Below, piece after piece: positions 25,253 to 33,956 of a DNA stretch of 64,000 nucleotides. Made by a program: the position numbers and the translations under genes. The notes below the pieces were generated by a model, which saw only the letters and a program-made list of their open reading frames with translations, made no database searches and was not told where the DNA came from. This stretch comes from JBEISR01 sp044371425 (GTDB lineage: Bacteria; Planctomycetota; Planctomycetia; Pirellulales; Pirellulaceae). Location: positions 59,120 to 123,119 of the forward strand of contig JBILTR010000017.1 in the NCBI GenBank assembly GCA_044371425.1, written 5' to 3'. How positions within the stretch are numbered: the stretch's first letter is position 1; every line of letters starts with the position of its first letter.

Positions 25253-27607
25253 TTACTGCGCCCCCCCTTCGTCCTCCCCAACGGCGGCCACTGCAGGAGC
25301 CGACGGGTCGGTCGGGCTGGCTGCCGGTGGCGGTGCATCGGGTAGTGAAATGTCGGTCCCCAGCCGCTGCAGGTAGGCGATCAGGGCGATGATCTGGGTG
25401 TCCTGCACGTTGGCCGGCCCTCCCTGCTCCACCAGCACCCCCGCCACCTGCTCGGCCTGCCTTCTGGCCACCTCACCCGATTCGGAAATCGGGAAGTCGT
25501 AGGGTGCTCCAAGCATCGCCGCCGCCTCAACCCGAGGCGCGATCCCTCCAAAATTCAGCTTGGTCTTGGCCAGATGCTTGTACGCCGGCATCGTCGATCC
25601 CTGACTGGTCGTCTGCGGATCGATCAGATGCTGGTAATGCCAGAAGTTCGACTGCTTGCCCCCTTCGCGCGCCAGATCAGGACCCACGCGCCTGGACCCC
25701 CACTGAAATGGCCGGTCGTAGATGAACTCCCCAGGCTTGGAGTACTCGCCATAACGCTTCGTCTCCGCCAGAATCGGTCGGATCATCTGCGAATGGCAAC
25801 CATAGCACCCCTCCGCCACATAGAGATCGCGCCCCGCCAACTCCAGCGGCGTGAATGGCTTGACCTTGGCAATCGTCGGCACGTTGGCGCGAATCAGGAA
25901 GGTCGGAATGATCTCAAAGAGCGATGCCACTACCACGGCGATCGTCGTCCAGACGGTGAACCGAACCGGAAGACGCTCCCACCGACGATGCCATTTGAGA
26001 CTCTTCCAGGTGTCGATCTTCTTGGCCATGTCCAGCACCGCCACCAGCTTGCTGGGCTCTTCCTGAGGTTCCGAATAATGGGCCGAAAGTCGAGGCGCCG
26101 AGTAGAGCGGCACGTCGTACTTGGCAGGCCGCGTCATCCAGGTCCGCAGGAAGTTGTACGCCAGCAGAAATGCCCCCAGCAGGTACAGACATCCTCCCAC
26201 CACACGCAGCCAGTACATCGGCCGGATCGCCTGAACCGTCTGTAGGAAGATCGGATACTTGAGCGCTCCGTTCTCGTCCAGAGCCCGAAGCATCAACCCC
26301 TCGGTCAGCCCCGCCACATAGATCGGTACGACGTACAGAAGAATCCCGATCGTCCCCAGCCAGAAATGCCACTCGGCCAACTTCTGGCTGTACAGCTTGG
26401 TCTGAAACAGCCTGGGAAGCAGCCAGTAGATCATCCCAAAGGTCAGAAATCCATTCCAACCTAGCGCCCCGGCGTGCACGTGCGCGATCGTCCAGTTGGT
26501 GTAATGCGAGAGCGCATTGACGCTCTTGACGCTCAACATCGGCCCCTCAAAGGTGCTCATCCCGTAAAAGGTGATCCCCACCACAAAAAACTTCAGCACC
26601 GGATCGACCGAAACCTTGTGCCAGACTCCCCGCAACGTCAGCAATCCATTGATCATCCCCCCCCAGGAAGGCATCCAGAGCATCACCGAAAAGAGCATCC
26701 CCAGCGTCGATGCCCATTCAGGCAGCGCGGTGTAGTGCAGATGGTGAGGCCCGGCCCAGATGTAGAGAAAGACCAACGACCAAAAATGGATGATGCTCAA
26801 CTTGTACGAATAAACCGGACGGTCGGCGGCTTTGGGAAGGAAGTAGTACATCAACCCTAGAAACGGGGTCGTCAGGAAAAACGCAACGGCGTTGTGACCA
26901 TACCACCACTGCATCAGGGCATCCTGAACCCCGGCATAAAGCGAATAACTCTTGATCGTCTCACTGCTGCCCGCATGCAGGCTGGCGCCAAAAACCGGAA
27001 CCACCAGATTGTTGAAGACGTGCAGAATCGTCACCGTGACGATCGTCGCGATGTAGAACCAAAGAGCCACATACAGGTGCCGTTCGCGTCGGCGAAGCAA
27101 CGTCATCAGGAAGTTGCCGCCGAAAAAAATGAGCCACACCACGGCGATCAACAGATCGATCGGCCACTCCAGCTCGGCATACTCCTTGCTCTGCGTGATC
27201 CCCAGCGGCAAGGTGATCGCTGCCAGCACAATCACCAACTGCCATCCCCAAAAATGCAGCCACCCCAGCAGATCGCTCCACATCCGCGCCTTGCAGAGCC
27301 GCTGCGTCGAGTAGTAGACGGCGGCGAAAATCGCATTGCCGCCAAAAGCAAAAATCACCGCATTGGTATGCAGAGGCCGAAGGCGCCCAAGCGTCAAATA
27401 GGGGATCCCAAAACTCCACTCCGGTCGCACCAGCAGCAGCGCGACGTACAAACCGACCAGAAATCCCACCAGCCCCCATACCAGGGTTGCCAGCAAGAAG
27501 GCGCGCACGATGGCGTCGTTGTAGCTGAACGATTCCAAAGAAACCGACTTGCCACCTGCATACCCTTCCTGGTGTGCAGTGTTGCTTGTTCCCGCGTGTG
27601 AACTCAT
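25253..27607 (-). CDS. ccoNO: Fused cbb3 cytochrome c oxidase subunits I and II (CcoNO)
   Basis: A 784-residue fusion. Residues 1 to about 500 are CcoN, the heme b/b3-CuB catalytic subunit: LRPLHTNAVIFAFGGN, QWWYGHNAVAFFLT, AGPHHLHYTALP and WTIAHVHAGALGWNGF hold the heme and copper histidines. The rest is CcoO with one heme c motif, CYGCH, after a membrane helix, and GPDLAREGGKQSNFW and STMPAYKHL as CcoO blocks. Such fusions are known from Bacteroidetes and Planctomycetes. It is the first gene of the operon. It supports respiration at low oxygen; I found no clear FNR site upstream. Confidence 0.97.
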   Translation of the reverse strand: MSSHAGTSNTAHQEGYAGGKSVSLESFSYNDAIVRAFLLATLVWGLVGFLVGLYVALLLVRPEWSFGIPYLTLGRLRPLHTNAVIFAFGGNAIFAAVYYSTQRLCKARMWSDLLGWLHFWGWQLVIVLAAITLPLGITQSKEYAELEWPIDLLIAVVWLIFFGGNFLMTLLRRRERHLYVALWFYIATIVTVTILHVFNNLVVPVFGASLHAGSSETIKSYSLYAGVQDALMQWWYGHNAVAFFLTTPFLGLMYYFLPKAADRPVYSYKLSIIHFWSLVFLYIWAGPHHLHYTALPEWASTLGMLFSVMLWMPSWGGMINGLLTLRGVWHKVSVDPVLKFFVVGITFYGMSTFEGPMLSVKSVNALSHYTNWTIAHVHAGALGWNGFLTFGMIYWLLPRLFQTKLYSQKLAEWHFWLGTIGILLYVVPIYVAGLTEGLMLRALDENGALKYPIFLQTVQAIRPMYWLRVVGGCLYLLGAFLLAYNFLRTWMTRPAKYDVPLYSAPRLSAHYSEPQEEPSKLVAVLDMAKKIDTWKSLKWHRRWERLPVRFTVWTTIAVVVASLFEIIPTFLIRANVPTIAKVKPFTPLELAGRDLYVAEGCYGCHSQMIRPILAETKRYGEYSKPGEFIYDRPFQWGSRRVGPDLAREGGKQSNFWHYQHLIDPQTTSQGSTMPAYKHLAKTKLNFGGIAPRVEAAAMLGAPYDFPISESGEVARRQAEQVAGVLVEQGGPANVQDTQIIALIAYLQRLGTDISLPDAPPPAASPTDPSAPAVAAVGEDEGGAQ

Positions 27608-28170
27608 GACTGCCGTTTCTGACCCTTCGATCCTAGCGACAAACTACTGAAATCGACCGGCTCGCTGAGACTCTCTCTTCGCAAAGCAAGCCAATCCTCG
27701 ATATCGATGGCGATGGAACGCACGGAGCGCCATCAATGCTCTTATTGCGTTGGGCTTCGGCTGCCCAGTTCGCAAGCCAAGCGATCGGTGGCAGGTGACC
27801 GGACCAACAACCAGCCTTCGACTCCTTCTTCGATCGGAAAGCCAGAGCGGACTTCACCAATCGATTTTCGGCAAAGCCGCTCGATGCCAGCCAAAACGTC
27901 ACTCCCCGGAAGAGGCTTGACCTAAGGCCACGCCACCTGCTTCTATCTTCCATCCGAAAGAGGAAGAATGTCCAGAGCTAAAACGTCGCACCCGCGCCAG
28001 GCGATGGTCCTTTTCGCACTGAAGATTGCGACAAATCTGCATCCTGGCGACAGGCGATCGCAGCGACCAGTCCGCAGGAAGCGATGGACGTATCGCCGCG
28101 ACTTGTTCTCGACCCCAGCCCGTACAATGGTGGGTGCCTGGATCGCAGGCGGATGGAATCGACAGGTCGC
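27608..28170. other. Divergent intergenic region upstream of ccoNO
   Basis: About 560 bases between the cbb3 operon and the divergent protease gene. It should contain both promoters. I looked for TTGAT-N4-ATCAA (FNR/Anr type) and found none. No gene recognised. Confidence 0.45.
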
Positions 28171-29007
28171 ATGGGAGCAATCAAACGGATGCAATGGCTG
28201 CGCACGCTGCGACTGGGAAGATTCCTCGGAGTCGATCTCTATCTGCATTGGTCCTTCTGGATTCTGCTGGCCTGGATTGCGGTCAACCAGTTGATCGACG
28301 GCGGCCCCCTGGCCGCCCTCCAATCGCTCACCTTCTTCACCCTCGTGTTTCTCTCGGTCTATTTGCACGAACTGGGGCATGCGCAAGCCGCCAGTTGGTT
28401 CGGTATCCGGACGTTGGACATCACCCTCCTGCCCTTCGGTGGTATGGCCCGCCTGGAGTCGATGCCTCGGGAACCTCGTGCCGAAGCGGTGATCGCTCTG
28501 GCCGGCCCAGCGGTCAATTTGGCGATCGCCGCCATCGTGGCATCGCTGCTTTGGCTTACCGGGGCTCTCCAGACGCTCTTCGATCAATCGCCGCTGCGCA
28601 CCGGCTGGCTGCACCAACTGGCCGCCGTCAATGGCCTGCTGGCCCTCTTCAACCTGATCCCCGCCTTCCCGCTCGATGGCGGGCGCGCCTTGCGGGCCTA
28701 CTGGACGCCCCGATGGGGGCATCTGGAAGCGACTTCCCGAGCGGTGGGGATTGGAAAGTGGATCGCCTATGGGATGATCGCCATCGGAATCTTGCGCGGC
28801 GCCTGGTCGGTGGTGCTGCTGGCTGTCTTGGTGCTGCTGGCGGGGTTTGCCGAATTGTTTCAGGCCAGACGCCGCGCGATCCTGGAAGCCGAAGGCAACT
28901 GGCCACCACCCAATTGGGATCTCGAAGGACATTTCCAACACCCCAGATCTCCTGGCTCCGAGCACGGTACCACGATCGACGCCGACGACGTGCGTCGGCT
29001 CGACTGA
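28171..29007 (+). CDS. Site-2 protease-family membrane metalloprotease
   Basis: A 278-residue intramembrane zinc metalloprotease of the M50 family. YLHELGHAQAASWFGI has the HExxH zinc motif; NLIPAFPLDGGRALRA supplies the third, Asp, ligand. About six hydrophobic segments are visible (HWSFWILLAWIAV, ALAGPAVNLAIAAIV and others). It lacks PDZ and CBS domains. Two ATG starts are possible; I favour 28171 because AGG lies 8 bases upstream, with 28189 as alternative. A role in regulated cleavage of membrane-bound signalling proteins is typical of the family. Confidence 0.88.
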   Translation: MGAIKRMQWLRTLRLGRFLGVDLYLHWSFWILLAWIAVNQLIDGGPLAALQSLTFFTLVFLSVYLHELGHAQAASWFGIRTLDITLLPFGGMARLESMPREPRAEAVIALAGPAVNLAIAAIVASLLWLTGALQTLFDQSPLRTGWLHQLAAVNGLLALFNLIPAFPLDGGRALRAYWTPRWGHLEATSRAVGIGKWIAYGMIAIGILRGAWSVVLLAVLVLLAGFAELFQARRRAILEAEGNWPPPNWDLEGHFQHPRSPGSEHGTTIDADDVRRLD

Positions 29008-29645
29008 ATCGCTTTCGCCCTCGATGACCTCGATCCTTTGCGAGCATCTGGGATGCTGGTGAGCGGTGATCCCAGGGAGCGACAGGAACTGCCTTCGATG
29101 GTCTGCCACCTGCCTGGGGATTTTTTTGACCCTGGATTTCCATTCGAATGGTTTTGGAGATCTATTGGCCTCACGCGAAGACGCCAAGCCGCGAAGAAAA
29201 AAAGCGCAGATATCCCATAAGAGTAGGACGACCGGTTCCATGCGCAAGTCGACCTGTCGATTCGTATCGCAACGAGGGTACGGCCCCTACGAGAAGTCGT
29301 TGGGATCCCCAAGCAGCGATCACGAAAGTTTCTTGGCTATGGATTGCTTGGTGGCTTCGCCTGAGCCGAGAAGCGACACGCAAGAGCTCGCATGAAAGTC
29401 GTCGTGGCGAAAAATTCGGTCTAGCTGACCCATGGAATGATCGGTTCGACCTCTTTTGCCGTTCGATCCCCTTTCCTGCGGCGCGGCGTAGGCGCATACT
29501 TGTGACAGGGCCGATCCGGCTTCGCCATGCTGCGATCCACTATCGTCTCCCTGTGATGATTCGCACGATCTGGTTCATCCCAACCCAAGCCCGTCGATCC
29601 CACTCGACGCAGCAACCAAGATCGACCCCCAGTCCCCCGCAGGAG
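29008..29645. other. Intergenic upstream of DAHP synthase, with GCGAAG-rich dispersed element
   Basis: About 640 bases without a recognised gene. At 29170-29200 the plus strand reads CACGCGAAGACGCCAAGC followed by CGCGAAG, the same wording as the arms of the 300-bp repeats at the right end of the window (63438-63462). Confidence 0.45.
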
Positions 29646-29676
29646 ACCTCGACGGCAGAAGCCCTCGAGGTTTTTT
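29646..29676 (+). terminator. Terminator-like hairpin in aroF leader (possible attenuator)
   Basis: ACCTCGA (29646-29652) pairs with TCGAGGT (29665-29671), followed by six T. It ends 40 bases before the DAHP synthase start, on the same strand, so it would stop transcripts entering that gene. This could be an attenuator. An upstream short frame starting near 29555 contains a TrpPhe pair (TIWFIP), but I cannot show that it is a leader peptide. Confidence 0.45.
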
Positions 29677-29715
29677 GTTGGTTTGAGAAAGCACTGATAA
29701 CGAAGGAGCCTTTCC

Positions 29716-30732
29716 TTGATCGTCGTCATGGAAAACACCGCCACCCAGGATCAGATCCAGGGGGTCGCCAACCGAATCCAGGAACTGGGGCTCAAGGCGC
29801 ACGTCATCCGGGGCACCGAACGGACCGTAATTGCAGCCATTGGCGACGATCGCAAGATCAAGATTGAGTCGTTTGAATCGAGGCCCGGCGTTTCGGAAGT
29901 GCTTCCGATTCTGGCGCCCTACAAAGTTGCCAGCCGCGAACTGAAGGCCGAACCCACCCAGATCCAGGTGCTCGATTTTCGAGCCGGCGCGGGGGTGGTT
30001 GGCGTCGTAGCGGGTCCTTGCTCGGTGGAAAGCGAAGAGCAGATTGTCGAGACGGCCAGGATGGTGCGAGCTTCCGGGGCGACGGGCCTTCGCGGCGGCG
30101 CCTTCAAACCACGCACCAGCCCCTATAGCTTCCAGGGGATGAAGGAAGATGGGCTGAAACTGCTGGCGCTGGCTAGGCAGGAAACCGGTCTTGCTGTCTT
30201 CACGGAGGTGATGAGCCCTGAAGAGGTCGACTTGGTGGCTCGCTACGCCGATGTGCTTCAGGTGGGAGCCCGCAACATGCAGAACTACCGCCTGCTGGAA
30301 GCGGTTGGTGGCAGCGGCAAGCCGGTGCTGCTCAAACGTGGCCCCAGCGCCACGATCGACGAATGGCTGTTGGCGGCTGAGTACATCCTCAACGAAGGGA
30401 ACCCAAATGTGATGCTCTGCGAACGAGGCATCCGAACCTTCGAAACCCACACTCGCTTCACCCTCCCCCTGGCGACCGTTCCCTACCTACAAAAGAAAAC
30501 GCACCTGCCGGTTATCGTCGACCCCAGCCATGGAACGGGCCATACCTACCTCGTCCCCGCCATGGCGGCCGCCAGCGTCGCCGCTGGATGCGACGGACTG
30601 ATCGTCGAAGTCCATCCCAGCCCCGAAACCGCATCCAGCGACGGCTACCAGTCGCTGAACTTCGCTCAGTTCCAACAGATGATGACCGACTGCCGCAAGA
30701 TCGCTGAGGCCATCGGGCGCAGTCTGGGCTGA
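29716..30732 (+). CDS. aroF: 3-deoxy-7-phosphoheptulonate (DAHP) synthase
   Basis: A 338-residue DAHP synthase of the short, B. subtilis/Thermotoga-like type, catalysing the first step of aromatic amino-acid synthesis from phosphoenolpyruvate and erythrose 4-phosphate. Residues 1-70 form a ferredoxin-like regulatory domain; the TIM barrel shows AGPCSVESEEQ, GGAFKPRTSPYSFQG, VGARNMQN, LKRGPSATIDEWLLAAEYI and VDPSHGTGH. The start is TTG: AGGAG lies 9 bases upstream and the product begins MIVVM, as in relatives. The ATG four codons on is too far from the ribosome-binding site. Confidence 0.95.
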   Translation: MIVVMENTATQDQIQGVANRIQELGLKAHVIRGTERTVIAAIGDDRKIKIESFESRPGVSEVLPILAPYKVASRELKAEPTQIQVLDFRAGAGVVGVVAGPCSVESEEQIVETARMVRASGATGLRGGAFKPRTSPYSFQGMKEDGLKLLALARQETGLAVFTEVMSPEEVDLVARYADVLQVGARNMQNYRLLEAVGGSGKPVLLKRGPSATIDEWLLAAEYILNEGNPNVMLCERGIRTFETHTRFTLPLATVPYLQKKTHLPVIVDPSHGTGHTYLVPAMAAASVAAGCDGLIVEVHPSPETASSDGYQSLNFAQFQQMMTDCRKIAEAIGRSLG

Positions 30733-30788
30733 GCCGTTTTCGGAAGCCCTCCCCAGTTTTCTTTCCAACGCTCAGCTACGGTCCACCC

Positions 30789-31769
30789 ATGACACGCCAG
30801 TTCGTCTCCCAGCTTCAACCCCAGCAGTCGGTCGACGAGGTCTATCGCGTTGTCGACAAGCAGATGCGATCCAACCGCCAGGGCAATCCCTATCTGCTGG
30901 TCCAACTGGGAGATCGAACCGGAGTCGTCTCTGGGATGAAATGGAACGCCAATCAGGCGACCTACGAGGCGTTTCAAAAATCGGACTTCGTCCGCGTGCA
31001 GGGTGCCGCGCAGATCCACCAGGGCCTGATGCAACTGATCGTCCACCGGATCGATCCGGTCGATCCCACGCAAGTCGATCCTGCCGACTTCGAATCGCTC
31101 GATCGCAACCACGCTCAACAGCAGTGGAATCATCTAGGGAAGTTCCTGGAATCGATCGAACAACCGCAGGTCCGCGCCTTGGTGATGGCCTTCTGGAACG
31201 ATCCCCAGCTGCAGGAAAAATACCAGCGCGCACCCGCTGGCATCAAAGCGCATCATTCCCACGCCGGTGGACTGCTGGACCATGTCCTCCAGTTGATCCG
31301 CCTAGCGGATGCCGCCAGCAAGCTGTATCCAAGAATCGATCGGAGCCTTCTCTTGGCCGGGGTCTTCCTGCACGATATCGGCAAACTGGAAGAACTGGCA
31401 TTTGAAGGGGAGCTGACCTACTCCGACCCAGGACAGCTTCTGGGCCACTTGGTCCAGGGCGTTCAAATGGTCGATCGCCGCATCGCCGAACTGGAGAAAA
31501 GTTCCGGGGAGGATTTTCCCGAGCCGCTGCGTTGGCGACTTCAGCACATGGTGGTCAGCCATCACGGGCAGCTGGAGCATGGCAGCCCGAAGGTGCCCAT
31601 GACGATGGAAGCGATCTTGCTGCACCACCTCGATGATCTGGATGCCAAATTGCAGGCAGCGATGGAAGCGATCGCCGCCGACCGAAACGCCGACAGCCCC
31701 TGGACCAACTTCCATCCGCTGCTGGGCCGCAAACTCTACAAGGACTCCCTCGGCGAAGACCGTAGGTGA
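30789..31769 (+). CDS. YhaM-like 3'-5' exoribonuclease (OB-fold plus HD domain)
   Basis: A 326-residue protein. Residues 1-100 form an OB fold (NPYLLVQLGDRTGVVSGMKW, VRVQGAAQIHQG). The HD domain follows with HHSHAGGLLDHVLQL, FLHDIGKLEEL, HMVVSHHGQLEHGSP and LLHHLDDLDAKL, the pattern seen in YhaM-type nucleases that trim RNA 3' ends. It lies 56 bases after aroF on the same strand, though no functional link is obvious. The ATG lacks a strong Shine-Dalgarno. Confidence 0.88.
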   Translation: MTRQFVSQLQPQQSVDEVYRVVDKQMRSNRQGNPYLLVQLGDRTGVVSGMKWNANQATYEAFQKSDFVRVQGAAQIHQGLMQLIVHRIDPVDPTQVDPADFESLDRNHAQQQWNHLGKFLESIEQPQVRALVMAFWNDPQLQEKYQRAPAGIKAHHSHAGGLLDHVLQLIRLADAASKLYPRIDRSLLLAGVFLHDIGKLEELAFEGELTYSDPGQLLGHLVQGVQMVDRRIAELEKSSGEDFPEPLRWRLQHMVVSHHGQLEHGSPKVPMTMEAILLHHLDDLDAKLQAAMEAIAADRNADSPWTNFHPLLGRKLYKDSLGEDRR

Positions 31770-31852
31770 ACGACTCGCATCCGCGGGCCGGTGCAACACG
31801 CGTTGATTTCAAAACCGACCTGATCGCCGGTTCTGTTGCATGCGTTTGTTCG

Positions 31853-32192
31853 TCACGATTCTGCGCGGCGGTTGGTCTCGTACTCAGCAACGCGGGACTC
31901 GTCATCGTACTGGTACGCGACGGAACCCTCGGATACGGTCTCTGATTGTTGGATCAACCGAGTGAGCATCGACGCGAGCCGTTTCTACGAATCGATTCCT
32001 GCCTTTGAGGCTTTGCTTCCTGTTCCCTTCAGCCATGTTCAAGCGAATGGATTGAGCGGCCAGCAGCCATTGGTCGCGAGCCGGTCGATGGGCACCAGAC
32101 CGAGCTTGCGCGATGCGGTAAGCGAACGCGACGTATTGGATCGAAAGTCGATCCACGTCAGGTCGTTCATGGTCGAAAGTCCGTGCTGCCAT
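31853..32192 (-). pseudogene. Broken four-helix-bundle (S23/IVS-like) protein
   Basis: The first 73 residues match the four-helix-bundle family (FDHERPDVDRLSIQYVAFAY, DQWLLAAQSIRLNMAEGN, SLKGRNRFVETAR). The expected next helix (normally GSALECAA...) is missing. The family's C-terminal part (SMLTRLIQQSETVSEGS, then ESRVAEYET) appears in a different frame from about 31972 to a stop at 31853. An internal deletion with frameshift is the simplest reading. In its own frame the N-terminal part stops at 31902. Its start lies within the 3' end of the permease gene. Confidence 0.7.
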
Positions 32193-33588
32193 CACCCTTC
32201 TTTCGAGTACGAGTACGACTGTTCTGACGAACCAGCAGATAGGCGATCCCACCAGCAGCAAAGGTCGCCACGCAGGCTCGGAACTCCGTCGGTTTGCTCT
32301 GCATTCCCGCCAGCAAGATCAAAGCGCTGAAGACTAAATAGAGGATCGCTGCGAGTGATTCCCACCAGGTGAGCCGAGGTGATTGCGGGTATCGCCGCCC
32401 GATCCAGAACAGCGATGCGATCGCCAGCGCCCCACAGGTCGACAGCGTCAGCCCCAGGTAGCCGATCATCGTCCTCAAGGAACTCGCCCAGACCACCGCA
32501 ATGCTCAGGGCCGCCTGGATCCAAATCGCCTCCCTAGGTATCCCGCCACGGCCCTCCAGCAGACGGGGCAGCACCCCATCCCGCGCCATCTGCTGGTAGA
32601 CGCGTGGTCCAGCCATCAGCATCGCCAGCACGCTGGTGACGGAGGATAGCACGATCGTCCATCGGACGATCTCCGCCAACCAGCTACCTCCAATCGCAGA
32701 CGCTGCATCGGCCACAAACGACTCATTGCCCGCCACTTGCGCTGCAGGAATCGCGTAGAGGAAGACGGCATTGAGCAACAGATAGAGCGTGGTGACCACC
32801 AGGGCGGCTATCCACATCGAACGGGTCACCCGTTTGTCCCCAGGGGCCAGCTCCCCCGCCAGATAGATCGATGCATTGAACCCCGTGTAGGACAGCGAGA
32901 TCCAGACCAGCGACCCCAGCATCGCCCAGCCCAGCTCCATCCCCGAAGCGTCCCCTAGTGGATCGATCGCCATCCTCCCATCGCTCCAGCCGTCCGCCGG
33001 ACCGCTGAGTACCGCCACGACAAGGAACGCAACCAAGCCGATCAGCTTGGCGATCACCACTCCATTCTGCACCAAGGCCCCCGCCTGGAGATGGATGCCG
33101 TGTAGGAGCGCTGACAGGAAGATCAGACCGCTGGCGATCCAGGCACTGGCAATATTGGTGTTGGCAATATTGGTGCTGGCGACTCCCGCTGAACTGGCTC
33201 CCCAAAAGGAAACGCCCCAGCCGGCTGCGGCAAGGTAAGTCCCCACCACCAACGCCGCAGCTGCGATCGGAACGGTGAACCCTGCAACCAGGGAAATCCA
33301 GCCTGCAAGGAATCCAATGGAAGGATGGACCAGACGCGACAGGTAGAGATACTCCCCGCCCGAATCAGGCAGTCGCCTAGCTAAAGCTCCATAAGCCACC
33401 GCTCCACACAGCGCCATCACACCGCCCAAACCCCATACCCACAAAACACGCGTCGCCGTGCCAAGCGAAGGCAGTGCATAGCAGCTGGAGGTGTAGAGTC
33501 CCGAGCCGATCATGTTGGCGATCACCAACGCCACCAGCGATCCCAAGCCCAGGGGGAGCCCCCCCTTCTGCGAATCGTTCGGTGCCAC
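32167..33588 (-). CDS. APC-superfamily amino-acid permease
   Basis: A 473-residue transporter with about 12 membrane segments. LVALVIANMIGSGLYTS is the conserved first helix of the APC family (the GSG substrate-contact bend), and GGEYLYLSRLVHPSIGFLAG follows. The GTG start is supported by AGGAG 8 bases upstream. A short in-frame duplication encodes TNIANTNIA in an outside loop (33148-33181). The C-terminal tail (NSRTRTRKKGDGSTDFRP) is encoded by a CTCGTA tract and overlaps the broken S23 gene, so the original stop may have been lost. Substrate unknown. Confidence 0.88.
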   Translation of the reverse strand: MAPNDSQKGGLPLGLGSLVALVIANMIGSGLYTSSCYALPSLGTATRVLWVWGLGGVMALCGAVAYGALARRLPDSGGEYLYLSRLVHPSIGFLAGWISLVAGFTVPIAAAALVVGTYLAAAGWGVSFWGASSAGVASTNIANTNIASAWIASGLIFLSALLHGIHLQAGALVQNGVVIAKLIGLVAFLVVAVLSGPADGWSDGRMAIDPLGDASGMELGWAMLGSLVWISLSYTGFNASIYLAGELAPGDKRVTRSMWIAALVVTTLYLLLNAVFLYAIPAAQVAGNESFVADAASAIGGSWLAEIVRWTIVLSSVTSVLAMLMAGPRVYQQMARDGVLPRLLEGRGGIPREAIWIQAALSIAVVWASSLRTMIGYLGLTLSTCGALAIASLFWIGRRYPQSPRLTWWESLAAILYLVFSALILLAGMQSKPTEFRACVATFAAGGIAYLLVRQNSRTRTRKKGDGSTDFRP

Positions 33589-33956
33589 CAGAATGCTCCT
33601 TGATGTCTTTCAGCAGCCAAGTCTCCCGATCTTCCACTGTTTCGGCTGATTTTCCACCTCCTCACCACTCCGAATGGCTTGGCCCGGAGAAACCAAAAAG
33701 TTGACCGGGAGAAACCAACAAGATCGCGTGTCGACCGAAATCGAGGCATGGCGGTCAGGAAAAAGCTTGTCGATCGTTTTAACTTAGTTCCCAAGCCCTT
33801 GTCGCCCTCCCCCGATGGCGGAAAGTCACCGCCATCGACCCCGGTCCGATCGATCCGTTGCCACGCCTTCCGGAAGCAGGCCAGCCGACGATCACGCAGG
33901 GTAGAATGTTCCAGAATCCAAGCAAATTCATCTTCCAGGTGAGAAGCCAATCGAGC
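33589..33956. other. Divergent intergenic region with short direct repeat
   Basis: About 370 bases between the permease and acyltransferase genes. CCCGGAGAAACCAAAAAG (about 33684) and CCGGGAGAAACCAACAAG (about 33707) form an imperfect direct repeat. No gene recognised. Confidence 0.4.

Noticed and set aside
27943..29247. Minus-strand open frame of 434 codons antisense to the site-2 protease
   Set aside because: Its translation has no family features and it mirrors a gene with clear HExxH and membrane motifs.
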